Assembly: GCA_031397815.1 (NCBI GenBank)
Contig: JANNMJ010000153.1
Location: 1-21,834, forward strand
Direction: 5' to 3'
Source of the DNA: JANNMJ01 sp031397815
GTDB taxonomy: Bacteria; Bacteroidota; Bacteroidia; Cytophagales; Hymenobacteraceae
Length of the DNA: 21,834 bases
Shown: positions 6,832 to 15,502 of the stretch, in pieces
Layout: each line of letters begins with the position of its first letter
Numbering within the stretch: the stretch's first letter is position 1
Translations under genes and position numbers: made by a program
Notes under the pieces: model-generated
What the model saw: only the letters and a program-made list of their open reading frames with translations
The model's database searches: none
What the model was told of the DNA's origin: nothing

Positions 6832-7566
6832 CTACAAGTTCACAGTTTGCAAATTTGAAGGAGCACCGACTCCCAAATAAACTAAGCGCCCTGTCAGCGG
6901 ATCCACGTATCCATCTAACGCTGCCGGCATTCCAGCCAGAAAGATGTACACTTGGCCTCGATCAAGACCGGCACGCATAAAAGATGTTATCATAATTGGC
7001 ATGTTCACCACAGACGGATTGGTAATGTAAAGCCTGTCCACCAACGTGGCCTCAGCAATCGAAGTAGTTGGCGTAGTACTGGCAAACACCCCTACTACGA
7101 CTTGGGTAGAATTCGTGCTGCTAAGCGTCGCATCGAATACAACTCCCGGCGACATAGCCCGCGCAGCGAAATTGGTTATACTGAGCGTCGACGCTTGAAC
7201 CAGCCCTACCTGCCCTAAAAAGGTGGGTTGGCTGCCCCCAACGTGCGGCACAGATAGGCGGCGAGCAGTGCCGAAACCGGGCCGCTCCAGCAGCAGATTA
7301 TACGTCCCCGCTTTCACGTTAGTCAGCGCAAATCGGCCATTGGCATCTGTAGTGGTCTGGGCTTCCGGCGACGCGCCTTCCAATTTCGCAATCGTGCCGG
7401 CTGCGCTCGGCAGTTTTTCTCCCCTAACGTTTACCATCACGACGAAGCCCGTAATGTCGCCCTTCAGGCTTTCGGCGGTGGTGTCGTCCTTTTTGCAACC
7501 GTGCAGCGTCAGAAGTGCACCAACTGCTGTAACAAGCAGACGGCTGCGGAATAGCCAAGTAGTCAT
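6832..7566 (-). CDS. Small lipoprotein with a carboxypeptidase-regulatory-like domain
   Basis: A 244-residue exported protein. Residues 1-24 form a lipoprotein signal peptide ending in a lipobox (LHGC, with C24 followed by KKDD). Residues about 36-100 resemble the CarboxypepD_reg/prealbumin-like beta-sandwich common in Bacteroidota surface proteins, with a typical TTTDANGRFALTNVKAGTYN segment. The remaining 140 residues (SITNFAARAMSPGVVFDATL and onward) look beta-rich and I do not recognise them. GC content is about 50-53%, clearly below the flanking housekeeping genes. It is monocistronic, with its own terminator and a TACTTTTG box upstream. Substrate and role are unknown; anchoring in the periplasm or outer membrane is inferred from the lipobox. 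Confidence 0.8.
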   Translation of the reverse strand: MTTWLFRSRLLVTAVGALLTLHGCKKDDTTAESLKGDITGFVVMVNVRGEKLPSAAGTIAKLEGASPEAQTTTDANGRFALTNVKAGTYNLLLERPGFGTARRLSVPHVGGSQPTFLGQVGLVQASTLSITNFAARAMSPGVVFDATLSSTNSTQVVVGVFASTTPTTSIAEATLVDRLYITNPSVVNMPIMITSFMRAGLDRGQVYIFLAGMPAALDGYVDPLTGRLVYLGVGAPSNLQTVNL

Positions 7567-7607
7567 CAGAAAAGCTCGTTAAAGCGGAAATAGTGGGGTC
7601 AGCAAAT

Positions 7608-7615
7608 CAAAAGTA
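7608..7615 (-). promoter_or_regulatory. Candidate -7 box for the lipoprotein gene
   Basis: TACTTTTG on the minus strand matches TAnnTTTG exactly, about 42 bp before the ATG. No clear TTG lies at the standard -33 distance, so this is a partial match only. Confidence 0.4.
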
Positions 7616-7676
7616 GTGAAGGATTCTCGACCTTTGCGCGCCCATAGCAGGCTTCCTGAACACTATTCTTGCTAGA

Positions 7677-8606
7677 ATGCGTATCGTTTTCTTCGGAACT
7701 CCTGAGTTTGCCGTCTCCACTCTTGACGCGCTTTTGGCCGACGGCCAGCAAGTAGTAGCCGTCGTGACGGCGCCTGATAAGCCCGCCGGCCGTGGTCAAT
7801 CGCTCGTCGCTTCACCGGTCAAACGGGCGGCTGAGATGCACGGGCTGCCCGTTTTGCAGCCCACCAACCTGAAAGCGCCCGATTTTCAGGCCGAGCTGAA
7901 GGCGTTTGCGGCCGATGTGCAGGTGGTGGTGGCGTTTCGGATGCTGCCAGAGGCCGTTTGGGCGATGCCGCCGCTGGGGACACTCAACGTCCACGCGTCG
8001 CTGCTGCCGCAGTATCGGGGCGCGGCGCCCATCAATTGGGCGATTATTCGGGGCGAAGTCGAGACCGGCGTTTCCACCTTCCGCTTGCAGCACGCCATCG
8101 ATACCGGCGATTTGCTCTTACAGGAACGCGTGCCGATTGCGCCCGACGATACCTTCGGCAGCCTCTACGATAAGCTGCGCGAGCGCGGCGCGGCGCTGGC
8201 CGTACAAACCGTGCGCGCCCTTGCTTCGGGGATGGTTCAGCCGCAGCCGCAACCCGTTATAGCGCCTGAAAACCTACAAGCCGCCCCCAAGCTCACGAAA
8301 GAAACCGGGCGCCTCGATTTCACCCTTCCGGCCGCTGAGCTGGTGAACTGGGTGCGCGGACTGGCGCCGGTGCCCACCGCCTTCACCGCCCTCCCCGACA
8401 ACCGCTTGCTCAAGATTTACCGCGCCGAGCGCGTGGAATATTCCGGGGAACCAGAGCAGCCCGTCGGCGCCCTTCTCCTCGACCCTAAGGCTGGCACCCT
8501 CGCGTTCCGCACCACCGACGGCGCGCTGAATGTGCTCGACGCGCAACTGGAAGGCAAAAAGCGCCTGCCCGTCGCTGATTTGGTCCGCGGACTGCGGTTC
8601 GCGTAA
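7677..8606 (+). CDS. fmt: Methionyl-tRNA formyltransferase
   Basis: Transfers a formyl group from 10-formyltetrahydrofolate to Met-tRNA(fMet), making the initiator tRNA. At 309 residues it has the normal family length. The N-terminal formyltransferase domain carries FFGTPEFAV at the start, the catalytic triad N104, H106 (in LNVHASLLPQYRGAAPI) and D142 (in AIDTGD), and the family's SLLPxxRGAAPI loop. The C-terminal OB-like domain begins around residue 205. The start is the only ATG that gives the conserved MRIVFFGTPEF opening. folA follows after 46 bp on the same strand; a folate-linked two-gene operon is plausible. Confidence 0.97.
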   Translation: MRIVFFGTPEFAVSTLDALLADGQQVVAVVTAPDKPAGRGQSLVASPVKRAAEMHGLPVLQPTNLKAPDFQAELKAFAADVQVVVAFRMLPEAVWAMPPLGTLNVHASLLPQYRGAAPINWAIIRGEVETGVSTFRLQHAIDTGDLLLQERVPIAPDDTFGSLYDKLRERGAALAVQTVRALASGMVQPQPQPVIAPENLQAAPKLTKETGRLDFTLPAAELVNWVRGLAPVPTAFTALPDNRLLKIYRAERVEYSGEPEQPVGALLLDPKAGTLAFRTTDGALNVLDAQLEGKKRLPVADLVRGLRFA

Positions 8607-8652
8607 CGGGTCTTTTCGCCTCTGATTCTCCCCGACTCCTCCCCTATTTCTT

Positions 8653-9147
8653 ATGCTGACGCTCATCGTTGCGGCTGCCGAAAACCAAGTGATTGGCCGT
8701 AACGGCGAGCTGCCGTGGCGCCTCCCCGCCGACCTGCAATGGTTCAAGCGGCACACGCTGGGCCACCCCATTCTGATGGGCCGCAAGACGTGGGACAGCC
8801 TCGGCCGACCGCTGCCGGGGCGCAGCAATCTGGTGATTTCCCGCCAAGCGGACTTGCAGCTGCCCGGCGCGCACGTCTTTCAAACGCCTTCTGAAGCCTT
8901 AGCCTACGCACGCCAGCTCGACGGTAGCGAGGAAGTCTTCGGCATCGGCGGAGCCGAAATCTACCGGCTTCTCCTCCCCTTCACCGACCGAATCCTGCTC
9001 ACCCGCGTCCACGCCGAAGTCGAAGGCGATGTTTTCTTCCCTGACCTGCCCGCCGCCGAATGGCGCGAAGTAGCCCGCGAAGAACATTCCGCCGACGACC
9101 GCCACGCCCACGCCTTCACCTTCCTCGACCTGCGGCGGGTGCGCTAA
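8653..9147 (+). CDS. folA: Dihydrofolate reductase
   Basis: Reduces dihydrofolate to tetrahydrofolate with NADPH, renewing the one-carbon carrier used by Fmt and thymidylate synthesis. The 164-residue protein has the family's landmarks: AAAENQVIGRNGELPWRLP at the N terminus, the substrate-binding acid at D27 in LPADLQWF, the NADPH-binding stretches MGRKTWDSLGRPLPGR and VFGIGGAEIYRLLLP, and the C-terminal VEGDVFFPDL. It lies 46 bp after fmt. Its last 32 bp overlap the 3' end of the convergent fdtB gene. Confidence 0.97.
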   Translation: MLTLIVAAAENQVIGRNGELPWRLPADLQWFKRHTLGHPILMGRKTWDSLGRPLPGRSNLVISRQADLQLPGAHVFQTPSEALAYARQLDGSEEVFGIGGAEIYRLLLPFTDRILLTRVHAEVEGDVFFPDLPAAEWREVAREEHSADDRHAHAFTFLDLRRVR

Positions 9148-10246
9148 AGAAGCTCCGCACCGCCCCGGTCACGGCGGCGAGCTGCGCTTCGGTCAGCCCC
9201 GGCCAGATGGGCAGGCTCAGGCTGGTAGCCGCCATTGCCTCACTGATTGGGAATTTGCCTTCTTGGAGCTTCAAGTGCGCGTAAGCCGGCTGCCGGTGCG
9301 GCGGCTGCGGATAATGAATCAGCGTCCCGATGCCGTGCGCCGTGAGGTGCGCCTGCAACGCATCGCGCTGCGCCGTTCGGACGACGAATTGGTGCCAAAC
9401 AGCCGTGGCTCCCGGCGCCACCACGGGCAAAGTCAACGACGGTTCAAGGTCGGCCAGATGGGCCGTGTAATAAGCCGCGACAGCCCCGCGCGCCGCATTC
9501 CATTCGGCCAGATGCGGGAGTTTTTTCAGCAGGAAAGCCGCTTGCAGCTCATCAAGGCGGGAATTCCAGCCTATTAGCTCGTGCTCGTATTTCCGCGTCG
9601 AGCCATAGTTGCGGAGCTGCCGCAGGCGCGCGGCGAGGACCGAATCGGTGACGGTTATGGCCCCGGCATCGCCGAGCGCGCCGAGGTTTTTGGTGGGGTA
9701 GAACGAGTGCGCCGCCGCATCGCCGAAGGAGCCAGTGGGCTGGCCCTGCCAACGCGCCCCGGCAGCTTGGGCATTGTCTTCGAGGACAAATAATTGATGC
9801 TGCCGCGCCAGCGCGAGGAGCGCCGTCATGTCGGCGGGTTGGCCGAAAAGGTGGACGGGCAGCAGCAGGCGCGTGCGCGGGGTTATCGCCGCCGCCACTG
9901 CCACGGGGTCCAGATTGAACGTAGCAGCATCCGGTTCGACGGGCACTATGGTGGCGCCGACGTGCGTAACCGCCAACCAAGTAGCGATATACGTGTTCGC
10001 GGGGACGATTACCTCATCGCCCGGCCCCACGCCCAGCCCGCGCAGCGCCAACGTCAGCGCATCCAGCCCGTTGCCGACGCCCACGGCGTGCGGCACTGTG
10101 CAAGCCGCCGCCCACACGGCCTCGAACTCCTCCACGGCTTTCCCCAGAACCAGCCAGCCGGTATCCAGCACGGCTTCCATAGCCGCCGTCAGCTCGGTGC
10201 GTAATGGCGCCTGATTCGGTCCGAAGGAGAAGAAGGGAACGAGCAT
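9116..10246 (-). CDS. fdtB: PLP-dependent sugar aminotransferase (DegT/DnrJ/EryC1/StrS family)
   Basis: Transfers an amino group from glutamate to C3 of a dTDP-3-keto-6-deoxyhexose. The fold-type I features are present: GVGNGLDALTLAL, the PLP-contacting D157 in LEDNAQAAG, Schiff-base lysine K186 in SFYPTKNLGALGD, and the C-terminal IHYPQPPHRQPAY segment. At 376 residues the length is typical. The pairing with an FdtA-type ketoisomerase just upstream supports FdtB or QdtB activity. The two make the 3-amino-3,6-dideoxy galactose or glucose derivative, and I cannot tell which from the sequence. It lies 137 bp after fdtA, across a strong hairpin, so its expression may be partly uncoupled. The stop lies inside folA, giving a 32-bp convergent overlap. 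Confidence 0.85.
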   Translation of the reverse strand: MLVPFFSFGPNQAPLRTELTAAMEAVLDTGWLVLGKAVEEFEAVWAAACTVPHAVGVGNGLDALTLALRGLGVGPGDEVIVPANTYIATWLAVTHVGATIVPVEPDAATFNLDPVAVAAAITPRTRLLLPVHLFGQPADMTALLALARQHQLFVLEDNAQAAGARWQGQPTGSFGDAAAHSFYPTKNLGALGDAGAITVTDSVLAARLRQLRNYGSTRKYEHELIGWNSRLDELQAAFLLKKLPHLAEWNAARGAVAAYYTAHLADLEPSLTLPVVAPGATAVWHQFVVRTAQRDALQAHLTAHGIGTLIHYPQPPHRQPAYAHLKLQEGKFPISEAMAATSLSLPIWPGLTEAQLAAVTGAVRSFFSAPAAGRGR

Positions 10247-10319
10247 TGAGGGTTCTTAGAGCGACCTATTCAGGGCCGATTCAAAGGTCGGGCAGCCGGT
10301 GCGATACCGCCGTACGCGC

Positions 10320-10363
10320 CACGGCCCGTGCCGGGAAGCAGAGGCTTTCCGGCACGGGCCGTG
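10320..10363 (-). terminator. Strong hairpin between fdtA and fdtB
   Basis: The 20-bp arms at 10320-10339 and 10344-10363 match at 19 of 20 positions (outer part CACGGCCCGTGCCGG with its complement) around a 4-base AGAG loop. It starts 20 bp past the fdtA stop on the minus strand. There is no T run after it, so it is not a textbook intrinsic terminator. An attenuator, an mRNA-stabilising 3' hairpin or a REP-type repeat are all possible. Confidence 0.6.
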
Positions 10364-10383
10364 CGGTTGGGGAAGGCTACGAA

Positions 10384-10838
10384 TCAGGCGCTGAGCATCG
10401 CCCGAAACGTGGCGTAATCGTGGATGTAATCGGTGGGGTCGTAGGGAGCCGAGGCGAGGACGAGCTGCCGCGCATCGGCCGAGTAGCGGACCGTGCGCCA
10501 GACGTGCGCCGGCACGTACAGCCCGTGCGTCGGCGAAGTGAGGTCGAAGTGCTCGACGGTACCGTCGGGCAGCTCGGTTTCTACGTGCAGCGCCCCCGCG
10601 AGCGCCACCAGCACCTGCGCCGTGCGGTGGTGCGCGTGCCGCCCGCGCACGGTCCCGGTGGGCACTTCATGAATCCAGTACACCCGCGCCACCACGAACG
10701 GCAGCGCCGACGGCTCCGCTTCCACGACCGTCAGCAAGCCGTGTTCGGCGGCTGACCCGACGGTTGGGAGCGAGAGCAGACGGGGCTTCGTGGAATCAGG
10801 GAGCACCGGGTCATTCGGCACCGGGAGCGAAGGCGTCA

Positions 10839-10839
<1 letters not shown>
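10384..10839 (-). CDS. fdtA: dTDP-4-oxo-6-deoxyglucose 3,4-ketoisomerase (FdtA/QdtA, cupin fold)
   Basis: Isomerises dTDP-4-keto-6-deoxyglucose to the 3-keto sugar that FdtB-type aminotransferases use. The protein has about 151 residues and carries the family core: RVYWIHEVPTGTVRGRHAHH with the histidine cluster, the beta-barrel strands QVLVALAGALHVETELPDG, then GLYVPAHVWRTV and LVLASAPYDPTDYIHDYATF. An ATG at 10839 overlaps the uxs stop by one base (TGATG), implying translational coupling. A TTG one codon earlier is a less likely start. An N-terminal extension of about 30 residues precedes the cupin core. The dTDP-glucose supply genes rmlA and rmlB are not in this window. Galacto or gluco stereochemistry is unresolved. 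Confidence 0.85.
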
Positions 10840-11813
<974 letters not shown>

Positions 11814-11875
11814 GGAAATAAGCTTCTAACCACCTGTGAGCGAAGCCGACAGACGGTTGGGGAAACAGCGAGAAA

Positions 11876-13234
11876 TTAGCCCGCCGCCTGCAATTTGGAG
11901 TTCGTGGCTTCCACCGCCGAGCGGATGCCGATGCAATAGTAGGCGAATCCGGCTTCGCGCAGCTCTGCGGAATCGTAGATGTTGCGGCCGTCGAACACGA
12001 CTTGCTGCTTCATCAGCTTGCCCATCACCTGAAAATTAGGCGCCCGGAACTGCGACCATTCCGTCACGATCAACAGCGCGTCGGCTTCGATGAGCGCGTC
12101 GTACTCGTCGCGGGCGTACACCACGCTATCGCCGAGGCTGTGCTCGGCTTCCTTCATCGCGACGGGGTCGAAGACGCGCACCGTGCAACCGGCGGCCAGC
12201 AGCTTCTCGATGAGCACCAACGACGGCGCCTCGCGCATATCGTCGGTGTTCGGCTTGAACGAGAGGCCCCAGAGCGCCACCGTCAGGCCGCGCACATCGC
12301 CGTTGAAGTGGGCCATTATCTTGTTGAAGAGGACCGATTTCTGAGCGTCGTTCACTTCTTCCACGGCTTGCAGCACGCGCATCGGGTAGCCGTTTTCGGC
12401 GGCCGTCTTGATGAGCGCTTTTACGTCTTTCGGGAAGCACGAGCCGCCGTAGCCGATACCGGGATAGATGAATTTCGACCCGATCCGCGTATCCGTGCCG
12501 ATGCCTTTGCGCACCATGTTCACGTCGGCGCCCATCAGCTCGCAGAGGTTGGCGATATCGTTCATAAACGAAATCTTGGTCGCCAGCATCGAGTTGGCGG
12601 CGTATTTCGTCATTTCCGCCGACGGAATATCCATGAAGATGCACGGATGCCCGTTGAGCAGGAACGGCTTGTAGAGGCGGCGCATCGTCTCCTCGGCGCG
12701 GGGCGAATCGAGGCCTACCACGATGCGGTCGGGCTTGAGGAAGTCATCGATAGCAGCACCTTCTTTCAGGAATTCCGGGTTCGACGCCATATCGAAGGTG
12801 AGGTCGGAGCCGCGCGCGGCCAACTCACCGGCCACGGCGCCGCGCACTTTTTCGGCGGTCCCGACGGGCACGGTGCTCTTCGTCACCACCACGCAGTAAT
12901 CGGTGAGCGAGCGACCAATCTCGCGGCCCACAGCGAGCACGTATTTCAGGTCGGCGGAGCCGTCTTCGCCGGGCGGGGTGCCCACGGCGATGAACACGGC
13001 ATCGGAACCGGGGAGGCTAGCAGCCAAATCGGTAGAAAACTGGAGACGCCCGTTGCGGGTGTTCCGGGTCACCATATCTTCCAGGCCCGGCTCGTAAATG
13101 GGCAGAATACCCTGTTTGAGATTCTCGATCTTGCGCTGATCGACATCAACGCACGTCACGTTGATCCCAACCTCGGCAAAGCAAGTTCCTGTTACCAGGC
13201 CCACATAGCCGGTGCCAACAACGGTGATCTTCAT
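11876..13234 (-). CDS. ugd: UDP-glucose 6-dehydrogenase
   Basis: Oxidises UDP-glucose to UDP-glucuronate with two NAD. The 452-residue protein has the N-terminal NAD motif GTGYVGLVTG (7-16), the middle-domain MTKYAANSMLATKISFMN segment with K210 and N214, and the catalytic cysteine C266 in GIGYGGSCFPKD. The C-terminal UDP-binding domain includes LWGLSFKPNTDDMREAPS and VFDGRNIYD. It heads the ugd-uxs-fdtA-fdtB run and has a good promoter match about 90 bp upstream. The adjacent uxs gene suggests that its main purpose here is UDP-xylose supply. Confidence 0.96.
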   Translation of the reverse strand: MKITVVGTGYVGLVTGTCFAEVGINVTCVDVDQRKIENLKQGILPIYEPGLEDMVTRNTRNGRLQFSTDLAASLPGSDAVFIAVGTPPGEDGSADLKYVLAVGREIGRSLTDYCVVVTKSTVPVGTAEKVRGAVAGELAARGSDLTFDMASNPEFLKEGAAIDDFLKPDRIVVGLDSPRAEETMRRLYKPFLLNGHPCIFMDIPSAEMTKYAANSMLATKISFMNDIANLCELMGADVNMVRKGIGTDTRIGSKFIYPGIGYGGSCFPKDVKALIKTAAENGYPMRVLQAVEEVNDAQKSVLFNKIMAHFNGDVRGLTVALWGLSFKPNTDDMREAPSLVLIEKLLAAGCTVRVFDPVAMKEAEHSLGDSVVYARDEYDALIEADALLIVTEWSQFRAPNFQVMGKLMKQQVVFDGRNIYDSAELREAGFAYYCIGIRSAVEATNSKLQAAG

Positions 13235-13322
13235 ATACGACGGCGATTTGGAGGAAGCCCGCAGGCTTCGGGATTAGAGGAGAAGGGAGAACGAGGCGGC
13301 CAACCGGATGACTAGCGCGCTG

Positions 13323-13351
13323 CAAAAGTATCGGCCCCGACTGTTTATCAA
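13323..13351 (-). promoter_or_regulatory. Predicted promoter of the ugd operon
   Basis: On the minus strand a TTG (13351-13349) is followed after 18 bp by TACTTTTG (13330-13323), an exact TAnnTTTG match. The leader to the ugd ATG would be about 80 nt. The -33 element lies in the loop of the asnB terminator-like hairpin. Confidence 0.6.
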
Positions 13352-13359
13352 GCCGGGGC
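13334..13359 (-). terminator. Terminator-like hairpin after asnB
   Basis: GCCCCGAC (13334-13341) and GCCGGGGC (13352-13359) pair over 8 bp with one mismatch and a 10-base loop. On the minus strand the stem is followed by GATACTTTTGC, a weak T tract that doubles as the ugd -7 box. Confidence 0.5.
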
Positions 13360-13364
13360 TGACT

Positions 13365-13388
13365 CATTTACCGGCCCATTTACCGGCC
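13365..13388. repeat. 12-bp tandem duplication at the asnB stop
   Basis: CATTTACCGGCC occurs twice in exact tandem. On the minus strand each copy contains GGTAA, so the duplication supplies a second in-frame TAA 12 bases after the real asnB stop. Confidence 0.8.
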
Positions 13389-15338
13389 GTCGGGCTGGGC
13401 TTGGTGGGCGGCCGCTTTGGGAGCCGCGGGCGCGGGCTGCATATACTTTTTCCACCAGTACTGAAACACGATCAGCCCCCACACGCGGTCGACGGCCTCG
13501 CCGGGGTTCGCGGAGAAGAGCTGCGCTTTGAGGCGCCGCATCGCATCGACATCGAACAACCCCTGCGCTTCGATGAAGGCATCGCTGAGAAGGTCGTTCT
13601 CGATCATCGGCCGCAAATCGCCCTTGAACCACGAGAGCATTGGCACATCGAACCCGTGCTTGGGACGCTTGTACAGCTCCGGCGGCAGCAGCGGCCGGAA
13701 CGCGTCCTGCACGATGCGCTTCTTGATAGCGCCGTTGATTTTGGAAGTGACGGGGAGCGAAAACGCGAAATTCACGACGTTCACATCGAGGAACGGGGTG
13801 CGCACTTCGAGCGAGTTCGCCATACTCATCAGGTCCACTTTCGGGAGCATATCGCCCGGCAGCACCATCCGCATATCGGTCAGGAGCACCTCGTTGAGGT
13901 CGCCGTCGGCGTGCAGCTCGTCGAGCCACACGGCGCGGCGCTTGGTCACGAGCTTGCGGTTGAGGCGCTTGAGGGTCTTGCGCGAGAGTAGCTCAGTGGC
14001 TTCATCTCCGGCCGTAACCCCAGCCCACGTGTAGTAGCGGTCTTTCGGCCCCATCTGCATCCCTCGGGCAAACCGCTGCAATTGCCGCACGCGGTTCCCG
14101 ACGGCCGACGCGCGCGATTTCGGCAGCACGTTCCAAAGCGGTTCGAGCGCCGTGACGGCTTCGGCCTTCCAGCCGCCGTTGCGCACCTGCCACTCCGCGC
14201 GGTGCTTGTTGTAACCGGCGAACAGCTCGTCGGCGCCGTCGCCGGAGAGGGCGACGGTGGCTTTCTGACGCGTGTGGTGGCAGAGGATGTAGACGGGCAG
14301 CGCCGAGGGGTCGGCGAACGGCTCATCGAAGTAATCGAGGACGCCTTGCAGGTGCTCGTAGAGGTCGTCGTTGGAGAGGGAGAAGACCGTGTGATTGGTC
14401 TTGTACTTCTCCGCGACGAGGTTTGCGTACTTCGTTTCGTCGAAGAACGGCTCGTCTTTGTAGCCGATGCTGAACGTGTTGAGGTGTGGCGTGTGCCGCG
14501 ACGCGAGCGCCACGATGACCGACGAATCAATCCCACCGCTCAGGAACGCGCCGAGCGGCACATCGGCCACGAGACGCCGTGCGACCGCATCGTCCATCAG
14601 ATTGACGAGCTTCTTCTGCTGGTCTTCGTAGCTGCTGGTGTTCCGCGCGACCTTTTTAGGGTCATACGGAATCTTGTACCACCGCTTGCGCATAACTTTC
14701 CCCTTCCGAATAAAGAGGTAAGTACCCGGCTCCATCTTCCGCACTTTCTTGAAGATAGACGCCGGGCCGGGCAGGTAGCCGAGGTGCAGGTACGCGTGCA
14801 GCGACTCCACATCGAGCTTGCGCGGCACGCCGAGCGCGAGGAGCGACTTGATCTCCGACGCGAACAGGAGCTTGTCGCCGTCGCGGTAGAGGTGCAGCGG
14901 TTTCACGCCGTAGCGGTCGCGGGCGATGAACAGCGACCCGTCTTCCTTGTCATGGATAGCGAAGGCGAAGAAGCCGTTGAGGCGCTTCACGAATCGGCGG
15001 CCGTAGGCGGCGTACATGTTCAGGATGACCTCGGTGTCGGTCCCCGTGCGGAACTCGTAGCCTTTGGCCCGCAGCTCTTCGCGCAGCTCCTGAAAGTTGA
15101 AAATCTCGCCGTTGAACACGATGTGGTAGCGCCCCGTGGCGTTGCGCATCGGCTGGTTGCCCTCGGCGCGCAGGTCGAGGATGGCCAATCGGCGGAAGCC
15201 GAGACCTACGTGTTCGTGCGTGAAGTGCCCGGCCGAGTCGGGGCCGCGCCGCACAATAGCATCGGTTGAGTCGGGGAGCCGCAGGAGGGCGGCGCGCCCG
15301 GCTTCAGAAAAGGCAAATACCCCGGTGATTCCGCACAT
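13380..15338 (-). CDS. asnB: Asparagine synthase-type glutamine amidotransferase
   Basis: Glutamine-hydrolysing amidotransferase that forms an amide at an ATP-activated carboxylate. The N-terminal Ntn-hydrolase domain starts with MCGITGVFAF; C2 is the glutaminase nucleophile and fixes the start. R50-L51, the FNGEIFN loop (75-81) and GTDTEVIL complete the domain. The synthetase domain has the ATP pyrophosphatase loop LSGGIDSS (266-273), then GDGADELFAGY and the late KVDLMSMANSLEVRTPFLD motif. At 652 residues it has the length of the long AsnB class frequent in polysaccharide clusters. It is the first gene of a minus-strand run with ugd, uxs, fdtA and fdtB. The substrate could be free aspartate or the carboxylate of a uronic-acid sugar; the sequence alone does not decide. 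Confidence 0.93.
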   Translation of the reverse strand: MCGITGVFAFSEAGRAALLRLPDSTDAIVRRGPDSAGHFTHEHVGLGFRRLAILDLRAEGNQPMRNATGRYHIVFNGEIFNFQELREELRAKGYEFRTGTDTEVILNMYAAYGRRFVKRLNGFFAFAIHDKEDGSLFIARDRYGVKPLHLYRDGDKLLFASEIKSLLALGVPRKLDVESLHAYLHLGYLPGPASIFKKVRKMEPGTYLFIRKGKVMRKRWYKIPYDPKKVARNTSSYEDQQKKLVNLMDDAVARRLVADVPLGAFLSGGIDSSVIVALASRHTPHLNTFSIGYKDEPFFDETKYANLVAEKYKTNHTVFSLSNDDLYEHLQGVLDYFDEPFADPSALPVYILCHHTRQKATVALSGDGADELFAGYNKHRAEWQVRNGGWKAEAVTALEPLWNVLPKSRASAVGNRVRQLQRFARGMQMGPKDRYYTWAGVTAGDEATELLSRKTLKRLNRKLVTKRRAVWLDELHADGDLNEVLLTDMRMVLPGDMLPKVDLMSMANSLEVRTPFLDVNVVNFAFSLPVTSKINGAIKKRIVQDAFRPLLPPELYKRPKHGFDVPMLSWFKGDLRPMIENDLLSDAFIEAQGLFDVDAMRRLKAQLFSANPGEAVDRVWGLIVFQYWWKKYMQPAPAAPKAAAHQAQPDGR

Positions 15339-15354
15339 AGCTAGTGATAGGCCA

Positions 15355-15362
15355 CAAAAGTA
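15355..15362 (-). promoter_or_regulatory. Candidate -7 box of asnB
   Basis: TACTTTTG on the minus strand is an exact TAnnTTTG match, 16 bp before the asnB ATG. No TTG is present at the usual -33 distance. The same octamer occurs before ugd and before the lipoprotein gene. Confidence 0.45.
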
Positions 15363-15502
15363 CGGCCCGGCAAGGGAGTATACCGCCCGTGGCGCAACCC
15401 AACCTCCACGCAGGCAGTACGTGCGGGGTATGAGGCGGTGCGCGGGTGCGTAGGTTCCGCTCCGTTTTTCCGCTTCGTTCGCCGCTTATTTCTCCCCTCT
15501 CC

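Noticed and set aside
12002..13315. Plus-strand ORF of 437 residues
   Set aside because: Antisense shadow of ugd, which has intact NAD and cysteine motifs. The composition is typical of a mirrored high-GC gene.
14082..15269. Plus-strand ORF of 395 residues
   Set aside because: Antisense shadow of asnB, with no recognisable domain.
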